Assembly: GCA_000934455.1 (NCBI GenBank)
Contig: KN886638.1
Span: 1 to 27,655 of the forward strand
Direction of reading: 5' to 3'
DNA length: 27,655 bases
DNA from: Apostichopus parvimensis
Lineage: Eukaryota; Echinodermata; Holothuroidea; Aspidochirotida; Stichopodidae
The notes under the pieces were generated by a model. That model was not told the origin of the DNA. It made no database searches and saw only the letters and a list, made by a program, of their open reading frames with translations. A program made the position numbers and the translations under genes. Position 1 is the stretch's first letter. Each line of letters begins with the position of its first letter. Of the stretch, positions 10,400 through 20,535 are shown in pieces.

Positions 10400-12110
10400 C
10401 TGTGGAGTATGGAATCAATAATATACGTTCTAGTTGAAATACACTCATCATTAGACTATGTAAGTAACCAATCCACATTCAGCCATAGTTTCTGGTTCAA
10501 ACTATTATCTGGCAAGATCAAACCATATTTGAAAATATGAAGTTATATCTATGCAATTCAATAACTGGTCATTCAATATAATCCTTCCGTAGTCAAACAT
10601 ATTAATGCAGAGGATAGTTTAACATCCTCTGACCATAGGCAGAAGTCAATTATCTGATTACTAAGTTTGATCTTGTCATATGCACCTACATCTACATACA
10701 ACTGTTACGATATGCTAATCAGATGTAAAGTGAACTCTGTCCAAACCAGACACAACATCATGTATGGGAAATATGTTTATATGGTCGTATATGTATTGAC
10801 AAATACATTTCACAGCTCCAGTTAACTGGGAATATTTTAGAACAATGACTGTGTTATTTCAACACATGAATGATGTACATTAAAAAATATCAATACATAG
10901 GAGAAGTTAATTAATTACACATTGTGGTGTAACAAATGGATGCAGATTTGTTAGATAAAACGTGCTGTTAATTTAGACCATATAGACCATTAAGAGTTAA
11001 TTTCCTTATACATTATATTACCAGTTCTCAGAGTGATCAATTAGCTTTGGTACTCCTGTGAACAGTGAGGTGATTAGTTCAGGATGATGTCATTAAGGTT
11101 TTGGCACAGCTTATCTGGACATTTATATACATTATACGTAGCCTGGATAATTAACATGTGAAGTGGTTCTTGCATAATTAATGATGATCAGTGCACACCA
11201 CTGATAGGAACAAAGATTAATTTTAAAATTTATCATACAAGTTATGTGTATGATTGCAACACAAACAGAGAATCAATGGTAGCACATCTTCAAACATCTG
11301 TTGCTAACAAACAAAGCAAGATGAAGAAGATGCTGCCTCAATCAATACTCACAGACTTTTCTAATCGCTAGCACATACCAACCTCAACAGTTACAAATAT
11401 GCCTCGATGGGAACTAAAGGTATATTTAAATATCCACACTCCACAGGATACTACCAGACTGTAGATATATATACTTGTATTATCTGTTAATTTCGATCTA
11501 TGTAGACCTCAAATTTTGGAATTTGTTAATTGAAAAATTTAACATTGTATCTTTTGTTTATTATTGAGATCTCTGCCAATTTGAAAACGCATTATTTCAA
11601 CTTTTATTTTGATGGTCTGACTTTGTATGAAGGCCACTCATGTAGGAGTGTCTATATTCCTTTTGTGAATATGTTTGTGCGCAGTTGCTATAATGTATTA
11701 ACCATTAAATGCTGGAATAGAACACACTAAAAAAATTAAAGTTAATATTACATTGTATTCACAATGTTTGTCTGAAATTTATCTTAAAATAGTAACCATG
11801 CAGATAGCATGGATATCCCTCATGTACATCCATCATCTACACAATTAAAACTACAAATATCAGTCAGGTGTGGTTTAAATTTGGATTTAGTCATTCACAG
11901 ACAAGTCTAAGAGATGAAGGAATTAATTCTCACAACCCACAGAAAGTACAGCTTACTTCATCCTTAGGAAGCTAAACCATTCATACAGAAAAAAATAGTA
12001 TACATTTTAAGGAAACTGTTCATCCGCAAACTTAAATCTCTACATTTTAACAGTATATATGAAAATAAATGAAAATAGTCAATGTATCTTATATTTAATA
12101 TGATATTTAC
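10400..12110 (-). other. Intron between Calx-beta 2 and HYR exons
   Basis: A 1.7-kb AT-rich intron. I see no repeat family member, RNA gene or additional exon in it. The plus-strand frame at 11530-11730 has no domain signature. Confidence 0.7.
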
Positions 12111-12335
12111 CATCATTGTCTATTATAGTAACAGTAGCAGTCCCTTCCCCAAACCTAATGTATACTGATGGAATTGGAAGTAACACCAGATAGAATACTT
12201 CAGTGGGCTCAATTATCATATCAGATACAATGGATATATTCACAGGTACACAAGTCTGTCCACTGGGTATTGTAACAGGAGTGTTAATGTGAGCAAAATC
12301 TGAAGATGTCATAGCAGAGTCTTGAGAGGTGGTAA
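12111..12335 (-). CDS. Exon: C-terminal half of Calx-beta domain 2
   Basis: This 225-bp, 75-residue exon is phase 1-1, with acceptor ttctttacag and donor gtaaat. The peptide matches the second half of Calx-beta well: 'SSDFAHINTPVTIPSGQTC', the strand 'VPVNISIVSD', then 'IIEPTEVFYLVLLP' (family EgdEtFtvtL) and a closing 'GTATVTIIDNDG' (family tatvtIlDdd). The acidic residues at the family's calcium-binding positions are better kept than in domain 1. An N-glycosylation sequon (Asn-Ile-Ser) lies on the central strand. The 'GQTC' Cys is shared with domain 1. The exon is 14 codons shorter than its domain 1 counterpart, mostly in the first loop and before the penultimate strand. It joins the HYR exon through a GAC Asp codon. 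Confidence 0.82.
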
Positions 12336-13179
12336 CTGTAAAGAAAATATGAGGAGAAGGAGCTGACGTATATTAATAATATTCTTGTTTCAAAACTTGA
12401 CCATATACAACAGTCCCCACATGCATTCAAGTACTTAGTTACATATCTTCATTTATGAATTTCAAAGATTTACTGAGAATGAATTTCAAAGAATTTCAAA
12501 GATATCATTTCAATAGTATAAATAAACATTTTTTCAAACTGAACTTACTAGGTAATGCTATCCTTTTCCCTGAAATCACATGGGGTATACATGATGATAT
12601 TTTTTATGGTTTTATAACATTTACAGTTGCACAAGAAGTACCAGAAAAGGCCAGGGAATACTACCAAGTAAATAACATCTAGTTTCAAATTTATTAACTT
12701 TTTCCCACTTGACAGGTAGATATACAATAAACATAACATATAACAATGTGTTTTATAAATGAGGTTTGAATGGAAGTCTTTTATAAAAACCTAAAAAAGG
12801 TTTAATAAAGTAGAACGATCCCAACCAAAAGAAACGAAAGATAAATTTACATTTACCTATTTACAATTGTGATCACAACTACACTACATTAATCATAATA
12901 ATTTGAATATTAGGTGTTAATAAGATACATAACATGAATACCAATTGAGTTCAAACAGTGTTATGAGAGATATAATATTAATAACGTTTAATGCATGGTT
13001 TAGTTGCCATTCTTTTAAGTAGTTAAGTAGACTTTGGCAGTTTAATATTTGTTGCTATTGTCTTCCAAGTCTTAATGGCATGATATCTTAAGCTAAACAT
13101 TCCAAAGTAGAACCAGACTACAGCGAGTGTTATCAGCATGTCATGTATCCTAGATATGAATAACGTTATTAGCAGAGAA

Positions 13180-13790
13180 ACCAGAGGTATGCCCAGCTTC
13201 CTTTCTTGAGCTATTGTGTTTACAAGGTTTTCACAATCTGACCCAGGTGACCTTAAATGACCTTTGACCTTCACAGAAAACAATAGGCTTCTTGTACTTA
13301 ATGTGCTATTTCTACACACCAAATATGAGGTTTGCCCAAACTTCTTTTCTCAAGCTATCGTGTTACAAGTTTTTGACAATTTGAGCCATAATGACCCTAA
13401 ATGACCTCCACAGAAAACAATAGGCTTCCTGTACTCAATGTGGTACTTCTACACACCAAATATGAGATATGCCCAAGCCATATATCCTTTCTTGAGCTAT
13501 TGTGTTTACAAGGTTTTCACAATTTGACCCAGGTGACCTCAAATAACCTTTGACCTCCACAGAAAACAAAAGGCTTCTTGTGCTTAGTGTGGTACGTTTA
13601 GGTCTGTCCAAGCTTCCCTTCTTGAGATATTGTGTTTACAAGGTTTCCAAATTTGACCACTGGTGACCCCAAATGACATTTGACCTCCACAGAAAACAAA
13701 AGGCTTCTTGTACTTAATGTGGTTCATCTACACAAAAAACATGAAGTTGGTCCAACATTCCCTTCTTGAGATATCGTGTTTACAACCTGG
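13180..13790. repeat. Tandem repeat array, unit about 130-145 bp, four copies plus a partial
   Basis: Units start near 13201, 13343, 13486, 13615 and 13760. Each runs through cttgagctattgtgtttaca, aggttttcacaatttgac, aatgacctttgacctccac, agaaaacaataggcttcttg, tacttaatgtggtac and cacaccaaatatgag. The last unit ends abruptly at 13784 and passes into gtcgcaaaagcacacac, a (CA)n run, then ggttacgatattcatcgaaa. A similar ending (gtcgcaaacacacac) occurs at 17285, and a related tail at 21400-21480. This suggests a mobile element with internal tandem units, not a simple satellite. The class is unknown. Confidence 0.8.
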
Positions 13791-13802
13791 GCGTCGCAAA
13801 AG

Positions 13803-13819
13803 CACACACACACGCACAC
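13803..13819. repeat. CA dinucleotide run at the array end
   Basis: cacacacacacgcacac directly follows the truncated last unit of the tandem array. It is a short microsatellite-like tract. Confidence 0.85.
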
Positions 13820-14639
13820 GCAATCATGAATACATGGTTTACATAGGTTACGATATTCATCGAAACCAAAAATGCATGCCGGGGTAGGTTGCTGTTTAAG
13901 GATTTGTAAACGAAGCATGCAGTATTTAGTTTAATAATATCATGAAGTTTTAAAAGATATAAATTGAGAAATAAAACACTAGTGTGATCATGAGATGGTT
14001 CAACTGGTTCAAATTGGATTTTCTAGTATCGACCCAGATTATAGCACATGACATAATAACATATGAAAGTGAGGTACAATCAAACTTTGATACACTATTC
14101 TTAGAACACCCTGTGGTAGAACATTTCTTAGCTAAGAAATTACAACATTTCGGGCTATTATTTTAGCGAGTTTGGAATATGATCACACCAGTTAAGTTTT
14201 GAATCAATATACACACCTAAATTGTTTTCACAGTACCAACCCTAGCAATGCAATTACCGCTCAAAGTAATCTGACGATCCCACTTGTGTTTACGATGTAT
14301 ATTAAAGAATACATAATTTGACTTATCAATATTTAGAGAGAGCTTGTTTGCAGTATTGAAGATGACAAGCCACTGCCATATTTTTTTTAACAAGACTTTC
14401 AGGTGGTTCTTACAGGTTCAATTGGAAGAATTAAAACTGTCAATATGTATGAGGAAACAAGCTTGAAGTTATTGCACTGGAAAAAGTCAATGCAAGCAGC
14501 TTGCATGCATCACAGAGCCTGCTAAAAGTTGATATGGATCTCCAGTCTAAAATAAATGAAAATGAATAAAATAAAAAGCAAGAGTCCAACAGGCACTATG
14601 GTTTCTTGCTTGTGTTGTATGTCATCACCCATGATCATA

Positions 14640-15170
14640 ATAGTTATGCCCATATGTACTAGCTATTAATCAATAACTGTATTCCAAGATTGTATATAAT
14701 CTGATAATAAGGTTGTGGAGTTAATGCAATATTAAAATTGTGGTCCCTCCCAAAGAAATTTGGTCCAATAAAATTTTGCACATAAATAGTTCCAAAACTA
14801 AGTGTCTCAAATATATATTTGCCCCATAAAATTAAACCCCAAATGGTCCCAATAATATTGGGCCCACAAATTTGGGCCCAAAGAATGTGTCCCAAAATGC
14901 ATTTGAGGTCCACCCAGCCCCAAAACGTGTCTGGAATTGTTTGGGGCCCATCTATTAACCAGCAACTGCATACCCAGTTTAACTACAATCCGAGTTAAGG
15001 TTGCAGAGCTAAAGTAAAGTAAAGAAAATGTGGGCCCTGATTGGTCCGGAACATTGTGCCCCACAAATTTGGGGAAGTCATTGATCGTCTCTAAAAAGCA
15101 ATATTTTGGGTGGTAGGACTTGTTGCAGGGGTTACGTAGCTGTTTGCACACTTTACTCAAAAGAAATATT
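14640..15170. repeat. Dispersed repeat rich in ggtccc/gggccc motifs, two tandem units
   Basis: Unit starts are recognisable at about 14659 (tagctattaatcaataactg) and 14949 (atctattaaccagcaactgc), a spacing of about 290 bp. Each continues into attgtggtccc, then attgggcccacaaatttggg and tcccaaaatgcatttgaggt. The same blocks recur at 16.8-17.1 kb. Frames at 14659-14913 and 14807-15160 arise from the repeat and carry no protein signature. Confidence 0.75.
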
Positions 15171-15697
15171 TAACCCCTAACACAAAATGGTTGTAATACT
15201 AGTGTACCATTTTACTTGACATTGATGTAAAAAAAATTCTTGGCAAGCTGCCAACAAGGAATTCCACTAACAGTGTACTTTGCTAGTATTGCATCAAAGA
15301 AGTTATGGCGTGTAGACTAAAGGCTTTACGGTGGCACAACTATTGCGAACTATGCAAATAAGTTGTTAGTAGTTATCAAAGCAACATGTATATCTTTTCA
15401 CATTCCTGTTATTATTTTCTAATACAGAGATCAGCAATATTCGTTGTAAACGTATTGGGGGAAAGTTTTGTTGTGCTTTCACGAAAGTTCGGCTTATTAA
15501 TTAGGCTTTTTACGTAGGTCTAGAACATTCTACCTTTGTTACTCATCAGTTCATGCTGGCTCAAAATGCATTCATCTCACCTGGTAGGCCGACGCATAAC
15601 TATTTGAAGGAAAAGTATTTTTGTACATCCCCTGATGATCAGCTGTAAGATTATGTGGTACTGTCATTCCTAAGCAGCGTTTATAATGCATTTCTTA

Positions 15698-15766
15698 CAA
15701 TGGCGGGAAATGAGTGCTAACCCAAACTGCGATGATCGTGGGAAAGCTTACAAGTGTATCACGTCA
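15698..15766. promoter_or_regulatory. E2F-like and CRE-like sites in a CpG-richer patch
   Basis: atttcccgccattg (reverse complement of 15698-15711) resembles an E2F site overlapping a YY1-type core, and tcacgtca (15759-15766) resembles a CRE. CpG dinucleotides are visibly more common from about 15420 to 16000 than in flanking sequence. This is compatible with a promoter but is motif-level evidence only. Confidence 0.3.
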
Positions 15767-15811
15767 TATCTTTTGTTCATCATTATTGTTTGTTGTGGGT
15801 TTTTTTATGTT

Positions 15812-16069
15812 TTATTTCGGACCATAGTCTGAATGACATGAAACAATAACTCTGCGGCATGTCCCATCAAGTTTCGACATAATACTAGCGTCGCACCAAA
15901 TGCCAAGCAATGCGAATACCTCATCGTCCGACCACATACTTCGCTCAGTCTCCTGCGACACGTTGTACAGGAAACTATTGTTAATAATAATTATCTGGAC
16001 GTCTTCAAGCAGCTCAAACTTTATACTGCAGGTATGTGGATATATGCGGGCAGCTACACTGTGTACTAC
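15812..16069 (-). CDS. Myb/SANT-like reading frame (fragment or nested exon)
   Basis: An open frame of 86 codons runs on the minus strand between stops. Its second half reads 'SMWSDDEVFALLGIW', then 'CDASIMSKLDGTCRR', which follows the trihelix Myb/SANT-like pattern W-S-x-x-E-x-x-A-L-L-x-I-W ... I-x-x-x-L-D-G-x-x-R. Such domains occur in the DNA-binding partner protein of PIF/Harbinger transposons and in host genes derived from it. The expected continuation after the Arg is missing: the frame runs 13 more codons to TAA, so an exon may end near 15840 or the sequence has decayed. A possible acceptor lies at 15953-15955, just upstream of 'ETERSMW'. It does not fit the phase or theme of the main gene. 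A chance match cannot be excluded. Confidence 0.42.
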   Translation of the reverse strand, partial: VVHSVAARIYPHTCSIKFELLEDVQIIIINNSFLYNVSQETERSMWSDDEVFALLGIWCDASIMSKLDGTCRRVIVSCHSDYGPK

Positions 16070-16799
16070 TCAGCTATGCCTTACGTAAGTCCTTCATTCT
16101 TACTGCATCGGGTTTTGTACACACAACCAATTTTAAAGGCTACAACCAACATAGTTTATGTAAATAAGCAAGCTGCTAAAACCACAACTGATAAAATCCG
16201 TTTTTAACTTTTACACCCCAAGGCAATTGTTTATTTACATTTGTCAATGTTTACCTGGGCTAGGCTGTCCTAACCCACCTCTAACGAGGAGCTTGATAAA
16301 GCTCAGGCTAGCCTTGTTCCCATGCAGAAAAAGAGTGGAGCAATTTTCCCTCCCCTCGATTGGTCGACCAAGGGTGAAACAAGCCCGTGTTCATGGGAAC
16401 GGCCTATAAGGGGTTGCTACAACTTCAGTGCAATTGACACACACATAGATAAGAACTTAATTGGCACAGCAAGGATTTGTCTTCTGATTTGCAATGGCTT
16501 AAAACTTTCTGCACCCTGACAAGCTTCCTTCCTCCAGATAAAACCCACTACCATATCCTATATCCACATTATCAAAGGAGTGAAAACTCTAAAAAAAAGC
16601 TAAGACACTGACAAATGATGAAAATTGCAAAATATAACCACCTCCCTTTAACCAATCATGTATTTATGTACAAGCTGTATTGCCACCCCAATGTGGCACC
16701 TTCACTGCAAATTTTGCAAAAATCATCCAGCAATGTAGAAGAAGTAGGCTTTTTATAAAAGAGGCAGACTTTTTCCCAGATACATTATCACATAAGCTC

Positions 16800-17190
16800 T
16801 ACCCAAATTAGTGGGTTAAGAAAATATAATTTGGGCCCATCCGGCACAAAAATGGATTCAGAATTGTTTGGGCCCAGATGGTCCCAAACTACTTAAGCCT
16901 ACATGTACCAGCTATTAACCAACAACTGCATACCAAGTTTGGCTACAATCTGATTTACAGTTGCTGAGTTATTGCAATGTTAAGAAATTGTGGGCCTAAA
17001 TATTCCAAAAAATATTGGGCCCACATATTTGGGCCCTAAAAATTGGTCCCAAAATCCATTTGAGGTGGAAATAACATATGGGCCAACACAGCCCAAAAAT
17101 AGACCAGGAATAATTGCAATGTTAAGATTTTTATGTTTGATCCCATAACCTCCTAATATTCATAAGTTCTGCGCCAAACACGATAGGGTC
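16800..17190. repeat. Third copy of the ggtccc/gggccc repeat
   Basis: Shared blocks with 14640-15170 are cagctattaaccaacaactg, cataccaagtttggctacaa, atattgggcccacatatttg and ggtcccaaaatccatttgag. It runs in the same orientation, about 2 kb away from the tandem pair. It is followed by (CA)n at 17290-17325. Confidence 0.75.
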
Positions 17191-17289
17191 CACCTCACTA
17201 TAATACATCTATGTAGAAAGTAGGACAAATATCCATCAGGGCATAAAATTAAACTTGATGAGTTATGGTGGATCCAAGCAAGTGTCGCA

Positions 17290-17325
17290 AACACACACAC
17301 ACACTATCTTGCACACACACACCCA
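17290..17325. repeat. CA dinucleotide tract, interrupted
   Basis: (ca)n with short interruptions, preceded by gtcgcaa as at 13792. The two sites therefore look like equivalent ends of the same element family. Confidence 0.8.
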
Positions 17326-18392
17326 CGCAAACCTGATTGCATACGTTTTATTTGCTTCCAGCAAGGAACCAAACACACCTTCCTTTCAACATGATATGTA
17401 GACCTGTATACACAATAAGATAAGATATGCACCACAAGTAAAAATTAACAGCTATAACAAAAGGGCAGGATTTTTGTATCCCGGATGCAACATATCAGAA
17501 CACGTCATTGTTATTTAACTATATGATTTTTATTCCAAAACTTCTTCCAGTTAATCCTAATCATGATTATTTGAACAAATATCAAATAGTTGACAGCTGC
17601 AAGTTGTGTGATTCTTCATACAGCACTAAGAACGTTCCTATTACAGAGATTTCAAACAAAGTACTTGCTCATGATAGGAAGCCACTATGATTGCATTGTT
17701 TTAGAGATCATGTATCATTTGAAGTATTATTTTCATCACAAATGTTACAAGTCTGGATTGAGTTATTGTTGAAATTTGCATGCATGGGAAGCTAAATATC
17801 TCTAATACTGACTCGTTGATTCTGATGTCACAATTATTTTTCTGCTATGGGACTTACATTGCCAAATAAAACGAGCATTCAAACCATAGTAACTTATTCC
17901 ACACTTAAGTTCTTGAGATCCTTCTGACTATATGTCAATCAGCTGTAGTATTCCATACAACTTTTTCACAGATCTCCTTTGTATGCGATAAAAATTAAGC
18001 TCGTAAATTGTTACCTGACCCTTTGAACGCATTGTGTTATGAAAAAATATCTGAGTCTCATTGCTGAACGGGGGGAAAGGTGGATATCCATACAACTGAA
18101 TGCCAATATAGAAAAGGCAAACTGTTTACTTTAAATAACAATCAAATTAAATAATAACTGGATTAAAAGAACAGTATTTTTCAAATAGAATTTTCTTCCA
18201 GACATTTCACTAATTCTTTTCTCTGTCTTTTTCTTTTCTTACATGAATTTTACACTCATATCACACACACACATGTATGTGCCTATATCATTTGCATAGA
18301 TGTTTTGTAGGGGAATCATATCTGTTCAATACTGTATATATATATCAGGAATTATAGGTGGGTGCTACTAAGTTGAAAAGATAGGTGCAGAG

Positions 18393-18757
18393 CAGTGGCG
18401 TAGCCAGGATTTTTTTCTGGGGGGTGCTGGGGGGGCTTGACCATTTCCTGGGAGGGCGCCTTTTTACTATCTAAGCGAAGCGCCACCATGGGTTGGCGCG
18501 CAGCGTACCAAAATTTTTAGCTAAAAAGGCCTCCTAGATCGTCGGATTTGGCACTTCCCAAGCCTTGTGAGCAAGGGCGTCAATCCGATTTGAAACGTGG
18601 GGGGGGGGGACGTAATCGATTCGAGTATTCCGGCCGCAAGTACTATCTAAGCGGAGCGCCCAACGGTTGGCGTGCAGCGTACCAAGAAAATTTCAGATTT
18701 CAATATCTGCCAGATCGCTGGAGATGGCACTTGCCAGGCTTTATAGCAGCCATCTAG
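18393..18757. mobile_element. Two adjoining hAT-type non-autonomous elements or termini
   Basis: cagtggcgtagccagga at 18393 and caagggcgtcaatccga at 18572 are both terminal sequences typical of abundant hAT-type MITEs in animals, each followed by a G-rich run (18419-18436 and 18599-18609). Downstream of each lies a related block: actatctaagcgaagcgcc at 18466 and actatctaagcggagcgcc at 18642, then ttggcg-gcagcgtacca and a ggcactt-cca-gc-tt segment. The two blocks are 176 bp apart. Other termini and target duplications were not located. Confidence 0.65.
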
Positions 18758-19019
18758 TTGCGTGATTTCGGGAGAAAATTACAAATTCGTCACTCAGGAA
18801 ATCTGCAATAAAGTTAACACACCCTTAATTTTTGGTGGATTATTTCTGTTATTAGTGATTCCAATTGACATCAACATTAGAACCCAGTGCAAGTTGACAA
18901 ATGATGCGGCGAACTGGAAACCCCAGCCCCATTTTGCCCTATGTTTCAGGATAGAATACCCCTCATTTGTTCAAACCCATGGCAACTAACAATCTGTGAA
19001 TACATTTACTTCGAAATGG

Positions 19020-19260
19020 GCACATTATATTGCACCAAGTCGGTCAAGGAATGACCCGAGGGCCTCAGATATAGGCCTATAGGAACGATGCCCCAAAATG
19101 TCCCCGGACATACTATAGGCGAAGGAAGCTATCCGCCGCGACTGCATGTTAGTTTCTCGACTTGCCGTCCTGGGAGTCAACCCCAAAATTGTGAGTTTGA
19201 CACCGGCATTGACATTTTTCGACAAATCGGCAAATTGCGCGTGGAAAATATTGTTACCAG
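19020..19260. other. Unassigned GC-richer patch
   Basis: CpG-containing sequence (ccgcgactgcatg, ccgtcctgggagtc, gcgcgtgg) unlike its AT-rich surroundings. Frames overlap on both strands (19025-19225 minus, 19088-19288 plus) but show no domain. It is probably a fragment of a transposable element. Confidence 0.3.
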
Positions 19261-19289
19261 CAAGATATTTGCACTCATGTGGACTTAAA

Positions 19290-20345
19290 TTTCAAGTATG
19301 AAGTTCATCTTAGCTTCAATCTTTGAGTTATGACTGTTGACGTCAAATGAACTTCGACCTCCACCAAAATATAATAGCCTGGATGTTGAATGCACTAATG
19401 GTGGATCCACTTACTTCAAGTTTGGAACACACTTATGGTCATCCACATATTTAGTGAGTAATCATCACCACATGGATTCATTCTGCCTCCAACAAGGAAT
19501 ATAAACAGAAAACCAACAGGCTTAGTGACTCCTTGCCAACTTTTATGTAAACACTTCATTGTAATACTGTACAAGTTCAGGTTTGACCTAAAATGAACTT
19601 TGACTTCCACAGATAACAATATAGTGTTCTGTTACTCACTTAGTGAATTTACACACAATATATGAAATTCATCCAAGCTTTATTTCTACATTATACCATT
19701 TACTGTTCAGAGTTTTGATCTCTGGTGACCTAACGTAACCGTTCATCTCCATAAAATATGTGAACTTATGAAGGGTGATTTGCTAAGTACTACATGAACT
19801 TTATCCAAGCTTTGCTTTTGGAGGCATTGTGTTCAGTAGGTTATGAAACTTCTTAACCTCTTCTTAACCTCTTCTTAACCTGCTTTGAAGTTATTGATCC
19901 TACAAGGGTTTCAGACTTTGACCTCTGTTTACCATTAACATCCATAGAAAACATTAGTTCTTGTGCAAATTAACTATTGATCTAAGTAACGAGTAACAAG
20001 TAACCACCAAACACATTTAGGCTATAGCAACCAGGTGTTCAGACTTTGGCCTCTTGTGACCTCTGTTGACCTATGTAGAAATCAATAGGGTTCATGTACT
20101 TAGTTGGATTCACAATATGATTTGCTTTTGAAGTTACTGAGTTTGATCTCAAAACCGTTGTCCTCAACAGAAAAAATGTGCTTCTTGTACAAAGTTAACA
20201 AGTAACTATGAAGTTGAACCACCATGTACTATTTAAGTTATAGAGTTGACAACATTGTCAGACTTTGGCCTCTGGTGATCTCCACTGACCTTTGACCTCT
20301 ATGTAAATAAAATTGTTCTTGTATCTACTAAGGTGGATCCAAATA
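19290..20345. repeat. Long run of diverged ~140-150 bp repeat units
   Basis: Recurring phrases at roughly unit spacing include gaacttcgacctccac, gaactttgacttccacag, tcatccaagcttt, ctctggtgacct, tgacctctgttgacct and tgacctttgacctctatg. They follow the order seen in the 13.2-13.8 kb array but are much more diverged. A separate 11-bp triplication lies within it. Confidence 0.6.
19849..19881. repeat. Three exact tandem copies of an 11-bp unit
   Basis: cttcttaacct occurs three times without mismatch. Unit 1 starts at 19849 and unit 3 ends at 19881. It is probably a recent slippage event. Confidence 0.95.
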
Positions 20346-20415
20346 TCAAATATGAGTTCATCAATAATTTATTTTCGAAGTGAGTGCAATTACAATGTTA
20401 AGATTGAAATCTAAC

Positions 20416-20535
20416 CTGTAACAGTCATTGTCAAGGTGGATGGTTGTCTGCAAACATGTATCTGGACACTTATATCATCACCAACATTCCCCTCTGTAAC
20501 TGACACTTCTGAGAACAGTAGATAAACTTCAATTG
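20416..20535 (-). CDS. Exon: N-terminal half of Calx-beta domain 2
   Basis: This 120-bp, 40-residue exon is phase 1-1, with acceptor catcttgcag and donor gttaga. The peptide has the Calx-beta opening 'VSVTEGNVGDDISVQ', then 'IHVCRQPSTLTMTVT'. The 'VCRQPS' strand is identical to that in Calx-beta 1, so the two domains probably arose by internal duplication. The partner C-half is not nearby: the next coding sequence on this strand is 8.1 kb downstream at 12111-12335, joined by a GTT Val codon. The same split point occurs in domain 1, where the intron is 1.7 kb. This supports homology of the two introns followed by expansion of this one. Confidence 0.75.

Larger units (their letters stand above)
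12336..20415 (-). other. 8.1-kb intron splitting Calx-beta domain 2
   Basis: This is the largest intron of the window and carries most of its repeats: the tandem array at 13180-13790, the ggtccc/gggccc repeat family at 14640-15170 and 16800-17190, a CpG-richer patch with a Myb/SANT-like frame at 15.4-16.1 kb, (CA)n runs, hAT-type termini at 18.4-18.75 kb, an unassigned GC-richer patch at about 19020-19260, and diverged repeat units from 19290 to 20345. No exon of the main gene was found in it. The stretches 12336-13180, 13900-14640 and 17330-18390 show nothing recognisable. Confidence 0.7.

Noticed and set aside
13180-13790. CRISPR-like array because of regular repeats
   Set aside because: The whole unit is repeated with scattered divergence, there are no unique spacers, and the context is animal nuclear DNA.
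14659-15160. Minus-strand frames of 84 and 117 codons
   Set aside because: They fall entirely within a non-coding dispersed repeat; composition follows the ggtccc repeats and there is no protein pattern.
15900-16088. Plus-strand 62-codon frame with a basic-hydrophobic stretch and a gtatgt downstream, resembling a type II membrane protein first exon
   Set aside because: The hydrophobic run is too short for a membrane span, and the antisense frame over the same bases gives a better protein pattern (Myb/SANT-like).
16314-16402. Inverted gttcccatg ... catgggaac pair 70 bp apart
   Set aside because: A 9-bp match in a window this large is not strong, and no target duplication or second copy was seen.
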